Positions 51,430 through 59,478 of a DNA stretch of 64,000 nucleotides are shown here, in pieces (within the stretch, counting starts at the first letter, position 1; each line of letters opens with the position of its first letter). A model generated the notes under the pieces. The model saw only the letters and a list, made by a program, of their open reading frames with translations. It searched no databases and was not told the origin of the DNA. Made by a program: the position numbers and the translations under genes. The DNA comes from Amycolatopsis sp. GM8 (GTDB taxonomy: Bacteria > Actinomycetota > Actinomycetes > Mycobacteriales > Pseudonocardiaceae), in assembly GCF_021653975.1 (NCBI RefSeq), contig NZ_JAJKFK010000004.1:432936-496935 (forward strand), in the 5' to 3' direction.

Positions 51430-52173
51430 ATGATCACACGAGTTCAGTACAGCACGGTTCCGGTCGGCCAGGAGCTGGCGGCCGGGATGGTCACCCAGTT
51501 CCTGCTGCTGGCCGGCGTCGGCGCGGTGGCTGGGCTCGGGCCGGTCGGCTGGCTGACCGGGGCCGCGTTCGCCGTGGCGCTGTGGACGCTGCTCACGTCG
51601 GCGATGCGGCGGACCCGGGTCTACGCGCTGGGCCCGGCGGATCTGGTCACGCTCGCCAGGGCGACGCTGGTCGGCGGCGTCGCGGCGCTGGTCGCCGACC
51701 GGCTCGGCACGGCGCAGCCGGTGGCGCTGTTCGTCGCGCTGGCCGCGGTCGCGCTGGCGCTCGACGCGGTGGACGGGCAGGTCGCCCGGCGCACCGGCAC
51801 CGTCTCGGCGCTGGGTGCGCGGTTCGACATGGAGGTCGACGCGTTCCTGATCCTCGTGCTGAGCGTTCAGGTGGCGCTCGCCCAGGGGCTGTGGGTGCTC
51901 GCGATCGGCGCGATGCGGTACGTCTTCGTCGCCGTCGCACGGGTGCTCCCCTGGCTGCGCGCGGCCCTGCCGGTGAGCATGGCCCGCAAAACGGTCGCCG
52001 CGCTGCAGGGCATCGTGCTGGTGGTCGCGAGTTCCGGCGTCCTCCCCGCCGTCGCCGCGATCGCGGTTACGGCAGGCGCGCTCGCGCTGCTGGCCTGGTC
52101 TTTCGGGCGGGACGTGAACTGGCTGTGGCGCCAGCGTGAACGCGATCTGTCCCGGTATGTTCCGGCGGGCTGA
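51430..52173 (+). CDS. CDP-alcohol phosphatidyltransferase-family membrane enzyme
   Basis: 247 residues from ATG 51430. Six or so membrane helices and the full catalytic signature D-G-x2-A-R-x8-G-x3-D-x3-D in the stretch from Asp-Gly (VDGQVARR) to GARFDMEVD. Enzymes of this family transfer a phosphoalcohol from a CDP-alcohol to a second alcohol, usually making phospholipids or phosphodiesters such as phosphatidylinositol phosphate. It is divergent from the MDR gene with only 37 bp between starts. I infer it joins a lipid or polyol to the cluster product. Confidence 0.92.
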   Translation: MITRVQYSTVPVGQELAAGMVTQFLLLAGVGAVAGLGPVGWLTGAAFAVALWTLLTSAMRRTRVYALGPADLVTLARATLVGGVAALVADRLGTAQPVALFVALAAVALALDAVDGQVARRTGTVSALGARFDMEVDAFLILVLSVQVALAQGLWVLAIGAMRYVFVAVARVLPWLRAALPVSMARKTVAALQGIVLVVASSGVLPAVAAIAVTAGALALLAWSFGRDVNWLWRQRERDLSRYVPAG

Positions 52174-52278
52174 CCCATTCGGGCGAACTCTGCCCGTACG
52201 CTTACGGCATGATCCCGAACGGACATCCTTCGGCGCTTTTCCTTGCCCTCATGAACGGTTGGCACGACCCTCGGCCCC

Positions 52279-53418
52279 GTGCGGCGTGACGTGATCACCG
52301 AGGCGACCATCGATCTCGGTGCCATCGCGCACAACACCGCCGTGTTCGCGGCCAGCACCACGGCCGAGGTGATGGCGGTGGTCAAGGCCAACGGCTTCGG
52401 CCACGGCGCGCTCGCGACGGCCGAGGCCGCGCTGGCCGGCGGCGCCACCTGGCTCGGCGTGGCGACCGGCGCCGAGGCGCTGGAACTGCGCGCCGCCGGG
52501 GTCACCGCGCCGATCCTGAGCTGGATCCACCCGCACGACGGGGATCTCGCCGAAGCGGTCGCGGCCGATGTGGACGTCTCGGTGTCCTCTGTGGACCATC
52601 TCGCCTCCGTCGCTTCGTCCGGCTTGACACCGAATGTGCACCTCAAGGCCGACACCGGCCTGCACCGCAACGGTTCCGTCGCCAGCGACTGGCCCGAGCT
52701 GGTCCGCCGCGCCCGCGAGTTCGAGCAGTACGGCCGGATCCGGGTTCGCGCCGTGTGGTCCCATCTGATCAGCGGTGAGGACTCCGAAGCCGAGGCCACC
52801 CGCCTGCAGGTGACCCGGTTCGAGACCGCGCTCGCCCTCGCGCGGGACGCGGGCCTGCGCCCGCGGCTGCGTCACCTCGCGAACTCCGTGGCGGCGCTGG
52901 GCACCCCGGTCACCCACTACGACCTCGTCCGCCCGGGAATCGGGCTCTACGGTGTCGAACCCGACCTCCGGCGCACCTACGGACTTCGCGCCGCGATGAC
53001 CCTGCGTGCCCGGCTGGTGCTGGTGAAGCACGTGCCGGCGGGGAGCGGTGTGTCGTACGAGCACGACTACGTCACGACCCGGCCGACCACGCTCGGGCTG
53101 GTGCCGCTCGGCTTCGCCGACGGGGTGCCCCGCACGGCCGGCCCGTTCGCGCAGGTATGGTGCGCGGGCCGGCGGTTCCCGGTCGCCGGGCGGATCGCGA
53201 TGGACCAGTTCGTGGTCGATTTCGGCGAATTCACCCCGGCCGCCGGCGAAGATGTCGTACTGTTCGGCTCCGGTGCCGACGGCGAACCGACGGTCGGCGA
53301 CTGGGCGGACTGGGCGGGCACGATCCCGCACGAGATCTTCACCGGTATCGGCGCGCGGGTACGCCGCGAGCACGTCGGACTGCCAGTGCCGGCCAACCAA
53401 CAGCGGGGAGAAGCGTAG
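52279..53418 (+). CDS. alr: Alanine racemase-family PLP enzyme
   Basis: 379 residues from GTG 52279. Fold type III barrel with PLP lysine Lys36 in VVKANGFGHG, VHLKADTGLHRNG, RLRHLANSVAAL, DLVRPGIGLYGVEP, and C-domain SGVSYEHDY, which supplies the second catalytic Tyr, then PLGFADGVPR. Two changes from textbook Alr: Phe40 replaces the usual Tyr that touches PLP phosphate, and the C-terminal NYE-type Tyr is absent (IPHEIF). It interconverts L- and D-Ala for peptidoglycan; a paralogue with another substrate is possible. Its TAG overlaps the ddl GTG by one base. Confidence 0.88.
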   Translation: MRRDVITEATIDLGAIAHNTAVFAASTTAEVMAVVKANGFGHGALATAEAALAGGATWLGVATGAEALELRAAGVTAPILSWIHPHDGDLAEAVAADVDVSVSSVDHLASVASSGLTPNVHLKADTGLHRNGSVASDWPELVRRAREFEQYGRIRVRAVWSHLISGEDSEAEATRLQVTRFETALALARDAGLRPRLRHLANSVAALGTPVTHYDLVRPGIGLYGVEPDLRRTYGLRAAMTLRARLVLVKHVPAGSGVSYEHDYVTTRPTTLGLVPLGFADGVPRTAGPFAQVWCAGRRFPVAGRIAMDQFVVDFGEFTPAAGEDVVLFGSGADGEPTVGDWADWAGTIPHEIFTGIGARVRREHVGLPVPANQQRGEA

Positions 53419-54497
53419 TGGCGGACCGGATCACCCTGGCCGTGCTGTTCGGTGGGCGCAGCGGGGAGCACGACATCTCGTGCCAGTCCGCGGCGAGCAT
53501 CTTCGCCAACCTCGACCGGGACCGGTACGACGTGCTGCCGGTGAAGATCCTGCCGACCGGACACTGGGCAGTCGGCACCGATGAGCCCGCCCTGTTCGGC
53601 CGCGACTCCGAGGAGGCGCTGGGCTGGCTGCGCACGGCGTTCCCCGAACGGGACTCCGCACCGACGCCGGTCGCGAGCATCGCCGCCGCGTTCACCCGGG
53701 TCGCGGAAGCCGACCTAGTCTTCCCCGCGCTGCACGGGCCCTACGGCGAGGACGGCACGGTGCAGGCGCTGCTCGACATGACCGGCGCCGCGTTCATCGG
53801 CAACGGGGTGCTGGCCAGCGCGCTCGGCATGGACAAGGAGTTCACCAAGAAGATCCTGTCCGGCGCGGGCCTCGAAGTGGCAGCCGGCGTGGTCCTCGGT
53901 CCCGGTGACGACGTGACCGCCGAAGACCGCGAACGGCTGGGGCTGCCGGTGTTCGTGAAACCCGCCCGCGCCGGGTCGAGTCTCGGTGTGTCCAAAGTGG
54001 ACGACTGGGCGGCACTGCCCGCGGCACTGGCGGAAGCGCGCCGCGCCGACGGCAAGGTGCTCGTCGAAGCCGCCGTGCCGGGCCGGGAGATCGACATCGG
54101 GGTGCTCGAGATGCCCGGCGGCGAGCTGCGGGTGAGCCCGCCGCTGGAGATCCTCACCGGCGAGACTTTCTTCGACTACCAAGCGAAGTACGCCGACGAG
54201 ACGACCGTGCTCGACGTGCCCGCGAAGGTCGGCCCGGACGTCGAAGCCGGTCTCGCCGACCAGGCCGTGCGCGCATTCCAGGCGCTCGACTGCCGTGGGC
54301 TGCTGCGCGTGGACTTCTTCGTGGCCGACGACGGCGGCCTGGTCGTCAACGAGGTCAACACGTTTCCCGGCTTCACCAGCCACTCCCAGTACCCCGCGAT
54401 GTGGGGCGCGACCGGGCTGAGCTACCCCCGGCTGATCGACGCGCTCGTCGACACGGCGCTGTGGCACGCGAGCGCCCGGCGCGAGCTGACGAGCTGA
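53418..54497 (+). CDS. ddl: D-alanine--D-alanine ligase
   Basis: 359 residues from GTG 53418. ATP-grasp ligase: N-terminal LFGGRSGEHDIS with Glu17, PALHGPYGEDGTVQALLD, VFVKPARAGSSLGVSKV with Ser, omega loop FFDYQAKY with Tyr, and metal site LLRVDFFVADDGGLVVNEVNTFPGFT. The Glu-Ser-Tyr trio typical of D-Ala-D-Ala enzymes is intact; the loop lacks the Van-type substitution seen in D-Ala-D-Lac ligases. It makes the dipeptide for peptidoglycan from the D-Ala supplied by the adjoining racemase; the two are translationally coupled. Confidence 0.95.
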   Translation: MADRITLAVLFGGRSGEHDISCQSAASIFANLDRDRYDVLPVKILPTGHWAVGTDEPALFGRDSEEALGWLRTAFPERDSAPTPVASIAAAFTRVAEADLVFPALHGPYGEDGTVQALLDMTGAAFIGNGVLASALGMDKEFTKKILSGAGLEVAAGVVLGPGDDVTAEDRERLGLPVFVKPARAGSSLGVSKVDDWAALPAALAEARRADGKVLVEAAVPGREIDIGVLEMPGGELRVSPPLEILTGETFFDYQAKYADETTVLDVPAKVGPDVEAGLADQAVRAFQALDCRGLLRVDFFVADDGGLVVNEVNTFPGFTSHSQYPAMWGATGLSYPRLIDALVDTALWHASARRELTS

Positions 54498-54566
54498 CCT
54501 TCAACCGAACGGGCGGTTCCCGCGATCCGGTTTGCCGGCCCCCGGCGGGCCGCCCAGGATCGGGGC

Positions 54567-55151
54567 ATGGTATCGGATGAGAACACACCCACTTTCTCGG
54601 TGACCCTGCGCGGCTACAACCGGCAGGAGGTCGACGAGTTCGTCCGCTCGGCGCGGGTGAAGGCCGACCGCCAGGCCACCGCGCTGGCCGAGGCCGAGCA
54701 GCGGCTGGAGGACCTGGGCTCCGACCCGGCCGTGCCGCTGGAGGTGCCCGGCTCCGGCACCATCGGGGCGCGGGTCGAGCGGATCGTCGCGCTGGCCGAG
54801 CGGGAGGCCCGGGAGCTCCGCGAGCAGGCCGCGCGCGAGGTCGCCGAGCTGCGGGCCGACTTGGAACGCGAGGCCGACCAGGCGCGGCGGTTCCGGGAGC
54901 AGGCCGCGAAGGCGTCCGCCGAGGAGTCGCGCCGGATGATCGCGCGGGCCGAGGACGAGGTCGCGAAGCTGCGCGAGACCCGGGCGGACCTGCTGGACCA
55001 GCTGGTCCGGATCGGCCAGACCGTCGACCTGGTGACCGAGCGGCTGGAACAGAAGACGGCCACACCGAAGCCACGCGAACCGGCCGTCGACGCGAAGCCG
55101 GCGGCCCCGCTCACGGACGCGAAGACACGGCTGGCCAAGGCGGCCGGCTGA
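54567..55151 (+). CDS. DivIVA-domain coiled-coil protein
   Basis: 194 residues from ATG 54567. N-terminal LRGYNRQEVDEFVRSARVKADR is the DivIVA-type membrane-curvature/anchor segment; the rest is a long charged coiled coil (EQRLEDLG..., about residues 25-165) ending in a lysine-rich tail. In mycobacteria relatives (Wag31, SepIVA) organise polar growth and division. It is shorter than Wag31 and is separate from the dcw cluster, so it resembles a secondary DivIVA-domain protein. It follows ddl by 69 bases. Confidence 0.85.
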   Translation: MVSDENTPTFSVTLRGYNRQEVDEFVRSARVKADRQATALAEAEQRLEDLGSDPAVPLEVPGSGTIGARVERIVALAEREARELREQAAREVAELRADLEREADQARRFREQAAKASAEESRRMIARAEDEVAKLRETRADLLDQLVRIGQTVDLVTERLEQKTATPKPREPAVDAKPAAPLTDAKTRLAKAAG

Positions 55152-55156
55152 CCCAG

Positions 55157-55210
55157 CCCGCCGCGGAGTGAACCGGCGCCCCGATCACCGATTCGCTCCG
55201 CGGCGGGTTT
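55157..55210. terminator. Bidirectional terminator hairpin
   Basis: CCCGCCGCGGAG (55157-55168) pairs perfectly with CTCCGCGGCGGG (55196-55207) around a 27-base loop, in the gap between the convergent DivIVA-domain and DUF5709 genes. On the plus strand the stem is followed by TTT. Confidence 0.75.
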
Positions 55211-55228
55211 CCCCGGTGCTCGCGGTGG

Positions 55229-55654
55229 CTAGCCTTCGTCGGCCTCCGGGACGAGGTGGACCGCGGCCTCTTCGGCCGAGGCGGCCGCGCCGTCGACGCC
55301 GATGTCGGTCGCGTACAGCTCCTCGTCACCGCCGTCGCCCTCGACGAGACGCCCGGCACGCAGGTCGCCGACCTCGTCGTCGATCAGCTCGCCGTCGGTG
55401 TCGGTCTCGTCGCCGAGGTCGTCACCGTCGTCTTCGTCGGCGTCGTCGGGCAGTTCGCGCGCCAGGCGGCCGTCGAGGCTCTCGCCCTCCCGCTCCTCGC
55501 GCGGTGTGGTGCCCCAGTCGTCGGTGGCCCAGGGACGTTCGGCGGCGCTGTAGCCCTCGTCGAGCGGGTCCTCGGGGCGCCCGGTTTCGAGCGTGTCGTC
55601 GCCGTCGAGCTGCTCGAAGACGTCGTCATCGTTGTCATCCGGCCAGTCGGCCAT
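55229..55654 (-). CDS. DUF5709 acidic protein
   Basis: 141 residues from ATG 55654 (GGGAG upstream). Highly acidic, low-complexity protein with the actinobacterial DUF5709 landmarks ETGRPEDPLDEGYSAAERPW, EREGESLDGRLARELPD and a C-terminal AASAEEAAVHLVPE. No catalytic residues or membrane segments. Function unknown; this family is widespread and small in actinomycetes. Confidence 0.85.
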   Translation of the reverse strand: MADWPDDNDDDVFEQLDGDDTLETGRPEDPLDEGYSAAERPWATDDWGTTPREEREGESLDGRLARELPDDADEDDGDDLGDETDTDGELIDDEVGDLRAGRLVEGDGGDEELYATDIGVDGAAASAEEAAVHLVPEADEG

Positions 55655-55775
55655 GGTCCTGCTCCCTCTTCCGTGCCCAGCCGGAAAAGCGTACGACATT
55701 CCGGGCCGGGTAACGATTTCGCGCGCCACGCTAATAGCTCAGCGCGACACGCCGCCGTGCTCTAGGTTTCCCGGC

Positions 55776-56285
55776 ATGACCGACTCACCAGGGCCTTACG
55801 AGGCCTACCCGTCCGGCGGGAACGACACTTCCTCCGCGCCGGCCAAACCCCCTGTCCCGCAGACGATCACCGTCGCGTTCTACTGCTACCTGCTCTCGAC
55901 CGTCGTCGGCATCGTGTCCGCGCTGCTGTCGCTGGGCAACAAGGACCAGATCGCGGACGCGCTGCGGAGGTCCAACACCAGCAACCTCACCGAGAGCCAG
56001 ATCCAGGACGCCGCCAGCGTCGCGCTCGTCGTGGCCGTCGTGATCGCGGCGCTGATCGCGCTGATCTACCTGTGGCTGGCGTTCAAGCTGCGCGCCGGGC
56101 GCAACTGGGCCCGGATCGTGCTCACCGTCATCACCGCGCTGCAGGTGATCTCGCTGGCCACCGGCCGCACCAACGACGTCGTCGGGTACATCGCCCTGGT
56201 CATCGCCGTGATCGGGCTCGTCTTCGCCTGGCTCGGCGCGTCCAACGAGTACATCCAGGCCGTGAAGCGGTCACGCACCGTGTAG
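55776..56285 (+). CDS. Small membrane protein, function unknown
   Basis: 169 residues from ATG 55776. Pro/Ser-rich cytoplasmic N-terminus, then about four hydrophobic helices (ITVAFYCYLLSTVVGIVSAL, AASVALVVAVVIAALIALIY, RIVLTVITALQVISL and YIALVIAVIGLVFAWLGA) with an Asn/Ser/Thr-rich loop between helices one and two. No family recognised beyond general actinobacterial membrane proteins. Convergent with the lytic transglycosylase gene, 6 bases apart. Confidence 0.75.
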   Translation: MTDSPGPYEAYPSGGNDTSSAPAKPPVPQTITVAFYCYLLSTVVGIVSALLSLGNKDQIADALRRSNTSNLTESQIQDAASVALVVAVVIAALIALIYLWLAFKLRAGRNWARIVLTVITALQVISLATGRTNDVVGYIALVIAVIGLVFAWLGASNEYIQAVKRSRTV

Positions 56286-56291
56286 ACCGCG

Positions 56292-57503
56292 TCAGCAGGA
56301 AGGCGGCGTCGTCGAATCGGTGGTCGACGGCGCCGTCGACTCGCTCGGCGGGGGTGGCGTCGTCGTGCTGGTGCTGTCCGATGTGGACGGTGGCGTGGTG
56401 CAGGTCGGCGGCGGTGGTGTCGTGGTGTCGCCCGGCGGTGTCGTGGTCGTCGTGGTGGTGGTCGTCGTCGTGCTGGTCGTGGTGCTGCTGGACGACGTGG
56501 TGGTCGTGGTCGACGACGAACCGGACGTCGCGGTCCTCGACGGCGAGATGGTCGCCGACCCGGGCGGCGTGGTCGTCGTCGACGGCGGTAGCGGCGCGGG
56601 CGCCCCGGGCACCGTCATGGGCGGCGGCGGCGCGGCCACGAACGGCCCGGGCAGGCCGGCGGACCCGGCGACCGGGCCCATCCCGAGCGTCCCGTCCGGG
56701 ACCGAGCTGGCGCCCCGCTCGTAGGCGTCCGCCCACAGCAGGACCGTGCGCACGTAGGTGTCGGAGTGGTTGTAGCGGAACACCGCCTCCGCGCGCTGCC
56801 GCGGATCCCGCAGGTCCCCACCGCCGGAGCACAGGTACTTCCCGGCGGCCAGCGCCGCGTCGTAGATATTGTTCGGGTTGGCCCCGTCCGAGGCGTAGCG
56901 GACCCAGGTGCTGGGGATGAACTGCATCGGGCCGACCGCGCGATCCCAGGTGGTGTCGCCGTCGTAGCGGCCGCCGTCGGTGTCCGGGATCGCGGCGACC
57001 CCGACGCCGTCGAGGATCGGGCCCAGGATCGGCGTCACCGTCGTCCCATTGACGTCGACCCGGCCGCCGCGGGCGTGGTTCGACTCGATCCGGCCGATGG
57101 CGGCCAGCAGGGACCAGCTGATGTGGCAGTTCGGTGCCTGCCGTGCGAGCTCCTGCTCGGCGCGGTGGTAGGCGCTCAGCGCGGACTCGGGGATGCCGAG
57201 CGCGCTGACGACCGGCGCGCCGAGCGGGGTGAGCGGAACCTGGGCGAACGAGGGCAGTTGCTGGAGCAGCAGCAGCGGGCTGTTGGCGGCGTCGAGCACG
57301 TCCGGGCTGAGCGACCCCTGCGCGGCCGGCTGGCCGTCGGCCCCCACCGCCGGACTGTCCACTGTGGACGTCAGAGCGACCGGAACGCCACCGCCGGAAA
57401 GGAACGGGACGAGCGCGAGCGAAGCGGCGGCCAAGGCGCCGGCTTTCGACTTCGGTCCGGTGAATCTTCGGCTCTTCCGTTCGGTGCCGTCCGCACGTCG
57501 CAC
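56292..57503 (-). CDS. Lytic murein transglycosylase with Thr/Ser/Pro-rich tail
   Basis: 403 residues from GTG 57503 (GGGAG upstream). Signal anchor near residues 20-36, a linker, then an SLT-type domain: SLLAAIGRIESNHARGG with catalytic Glu140, ILGPILDG, DTTWDRAVGPMQFIPSTW and NIYDAALAAGKYLC. Such enzymes cleave the MurNAc-GlcNAc bond with 1,6-anhydro ring formation. The C-terminal ~110 residues are a low-complexity Pro/Thr/Ser tail with a run of ten Thr and three Cys, probably spanning or clinging to the wall. Its coding DNA is a GTG/GTC-type simple repeat (56430-56520). Confidence 0.9.
   Translation of the reverse strand: MRRADGTERKSRRFTGPKSKAGALAAASLALVPFLSGGGVPVALTSTVDSPAVGADGQPAAQGSLSPDVLDAANSPLLLLQQLPSFAQVPLTPLGAPVVSALGIPESALSAYHRAEQELARQAPNCHISWSLLAAIGRIESNHARGGRVDVNGTTVTPILGPILDGVGVAAIPDTDGGRYDGDTTWDRAVGPMQFIPSTWVRYASDGANPNNIYDAALAAGKYLCSGGGDLRDPRQRAEAVFRYNHSDTYVRTVLLWADAYERGASSVPDGTLGMGPVAGSAGLPGPFVAAPPPPMTVPGAPAPLPPSTTTTPPGSATISPSRTATSGSSSTTTTTSSSSTTTSTTTTTTTTTTTPPGDTTTPPPPTCTTPPSTSDSTSTTTPPPPSESTAPSTTDSTTPPSC
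57358..57368. repeat. TCCACWGTGGA motif, perfect copy
   Basis: TCCACTGTGGA within the lytic transglycosylase gene. Confidence 0.6.
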
Positions 57504-57647
57504 TCCACGCTCCCAGTTCGCTCGTCGGCCGGCAGCCCCTCGCCCCCGGCGTCGCCGATGATATCGCCACGATCGAGTGACCCGCACGCGATGACGGAGG
57601 TGGTTCGTCGCGCCTTTCCCCGTCCTTAACCTGCTTATGCGGGACCC

Positions 57648-58313
57648 TCAGCGCGCCATCGCGGCGGCCAGTATGGACACGAGCGTGCCGAAATCCTGGC
57701 CGGCCTTGGAAATCACCGCGGCCGCGGTGCCCCCGGAGACATCCAACGTGGCCTCAGTGACCATATCTCCGTGAGCGAGCACGACGACAGAGTTCTGCTC
57801 GAAGAAAGGACTTTCGCCCTTGGCGGCGAACGCGATCCCGGCGTCCACTCCGGGCGCCGGCGAAATCGCGATCGCCTTGCTGGGGCCGAGCGTGCTGAGC
57901 ATGCCCGCCAGGCACCCGCCGGCCGCCCGCAGCTCGTCGATGACCTGCGTGCCCGGCACACCGGCGTACTGGGCGCTCTCCTGGTGCAGGCTGACCGCGA
58001 CCTTCGTCGGATCCCCGGTGTACCAGTCCTTCGTCTGGGCCTGCTCGATCCGCGCGTCCGACGGCAACGGGGTCTTGCACGCGCCGATCAGCTGGCGCGC
58101 GGACCCGGTGACCGCCTGCGCCGCCGGATCGGTGGTGAAGCCCAGCTTCGCGGCGTCCGCCGCCGTGAGCAGCGTCCGGATGACCGGGGCACTGTCGAAG
58201 AGCTTGGCCGTGACCGACGGCGGAGGGGGCGCGCTCGACGGTGCTGGAGCCGGGGCGGCGGCGCAACTCGCCAGCAGCAGAGCAGCCGGAATCGCGACGA
58301 GCAGACGGCGCAC
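57648..58313 (-). CDS. Hypothetical lipoprotein
   Basis: 221 residues from GTG 58313 (GGAGGAACC upstream). Signal MRRLLVAIPAALLLASC with lipobox LASC (Cys17) and an Ala/Pro/Ser linker. The mature domain (SAPVIRTLLTAADAAKLGFT..., IGACKTPLPSDARIEQ, AVSLHQESAQYAGVPGTQVID, GGCLAGMLSTLG) is like DUF3558/sensor-type actinobacterial lipoproteins but I do not assign a family. A hairpin (58322-58350) precedes it. Probably part of the envelope. Confidence 0.75.
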   Translation of the reverse strand: MRRLLVAIPAALLLASCAAAPAPAPSSAPPPPSVTAKLFDSAPVIRTLLTAADAAKLGFTTDPAAQAVTGSARQLIGACKTPLPSDARIEQAQTKDWYTGDPTKVAVSLHQESAQYAGVPGTQVIDELRAAGGCLAGMLSTLGPSKAIAISPAPGVDAGIAFAAKGESPFFEQNSVVVLAHGDMVTEATLDVSGGTAAAVISKAGQDFGTLVSILAAAMAR

Positions 58314-58321
58314 GAGGTTCC

Positions 58322-58350
58322 TCCGCGAGAGTCTCCGCGACCCTCGCGGA
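58322..58350 (-). terminator. Hairpin before the lipoprotein gene
   Basis: TCCGCGAG (58322-58329) pairs with CTCGCGGA (58343-58350). It lies between the alpha/beta hydrolase gene and the ribosome site of the downstream lipoprotein gene on the minus strand. No T tract. Confidence 0.4.
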
Positions 58351-58381
58351 CGAACCTTGATCGTTCCGGTGGCGCGCTTCG

Positions 58382-59218
58382 TTACGCGAAGCGGCGGACG
58401 AACGCGAGCGCGGTGTCGGCGACCTCCCGCCAGCCGCTGTCGATGGTCAGGGCGTGGCCCCGGCCCTTGATCTCCACGATCTCCGTCACGCCCGGGTTGT
58501 ACTCCTGCTTCTTGAACGACGCGTTGGCGATCGCCCACGGGACGGTGTTGTCGTGCTCCCCCGAGATGATCAGCAGCGGGCCGCGGTCGGGGTTGCCGGT
58601 GTCGACCTTCGCCTCGGTCCACGGGTTCAGGTTCGCCGTCGCGGCCTGGAACAGCGGGGCGCCCGGCGCCGGCACCGCGTAGGTCTCGTACAGTTCCTTC
58701 GCCTCCTCCTCGCTCACGGCGTTGGCGAACCCGTACCGGAACTGGTCGTACGTCAGCGGCACCGCCCGATGCCGGTTGGCCGGGTTGGTCAGCACCGGCG
58801 CCGCCGAGCGCAGCGCGGAGACCGGCAGCGGCAGCACCCCGCGGAACGGCGCCGGGTCGACCGCGACCGCCGCCGCCGACAGCCCCCGCCCGGCGAGGAT
58901 CTGCGTCAGCAGCCCGCCGAACGAGTGCCCGACGATGGCCGGTTCCTGCTCCAGCTGCCGGATCAGCCCGTCGAGATGGTCCGCGACCTGGCCGACGGTC
59001 TTACCCGCGAACACCTCGGGATGCGCTTTCGCCTCGACCGTGGTGTCCGGGTCGTCCGGCCAGGACAGCGCTACCGGCGCGTAGCCGGCCTCTTCGAACA
59101 CCGTGCCCCAGCGGTCCCAGCTGCTCGGCAGCAACCACAGACCGTGCACGAACACCACCGGCCGCCGCCCCGAAGCGTTGGCCGCCTTGATCCGGTCGAG
59201 ATCGGATGCGTCCGACAT
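58382..59218 (-). CDS. Alpha/beta-fold hydrolase
   Basis: 278 residues from ATG 59218 (AAGGAGG upstream). Alpha/beta hydrolase core: oxyanion-loop VFVHGLWLLPSSWDRW, nucleophile elbow IVGHSFGGLL (Ser), acid in LLIISGEHDNTVPW and catalytic His in EIKGRGHALTID. Cytosolic, lacking a signal peptide. The ISGEHDNTVP region and short lid suggest an esterase or lactonase-type enzyme. Substrate unknown. Confidence 0.92.
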   Translation of the reverse strand: MSDASDLDRIKAANASGRRPVVFVHGLWLLPSSWDRWGTVFEEAGYAPVALSWPDDPDTTVEAKAHPEVFAGKTVGQVADHLDGLIRQLEQEPAIVGHSFGGLLTQILAGRGLSAAAVAVDPAPFRGVLPLPVSALRSAAPVLTNPANRHRAVPLTYDQFRYGFANAVSEEEAKELYETYAVPAPGAPLFQAATANLNPWTEAKVDTGNPDRGPLLIISGEHDNTVPWAIANASFKKQEYNPGVTEIVEIKGRGHALTIDSGWREVADTALAFVRRFA

Positions 59219-59282
59219 GAGCCCTCCTTCTCGTCAGAGGGCCGAAAGTCTCAAATCACGCCCCTTGGGCGGAAGTGCTGTG

Positions 59283-59311
59283 CCTGCACAGTTCTCGGCT
59301 GAGAGTGCAGG
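59283..59311. repeat. Inverted repeat in a divergent intergenic region
   Basis: CCTGCAC (59283-59289) and GTGCAGG (59305-59311) pair perfectly, extended by TCTC/GAGA after a three-base bulge. It lies in the 260-bp gap between the hydrolase and the AI-2E-family gene. It may be an operator or a hairpin of unknown role. Confidence 0.4.
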
Positions 59312-59478
59312 TGCCGTTACGCATCGCGGACCTGCGCAGGTGGGGACGGCCATCGCGTGGTTCGATCATCACATGGGGGATGCACAACCGTTGAGCCGCG
59401 CCGCGCCTGGGTACCCGGAGTTACGGACCAAACCGGGCGCGGGACACTGCGAGTAGCGCGGGCGAGCGGAGGTGCACG

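Noticed and set aside
53418..54497. Vancomycin-resistance D-Ala-D-Lac ligase
   Set aside because: The omega-loop Tyr and the Glu/Ser partners match D-Ala-D-Ala ligases; no vanH/vanX neighbours.
56430..56520. Non-coding GTG/GTC repeat array
   Set aside because: It is the reverse complement of Thr/Ser codons in the transglycosylase tail.
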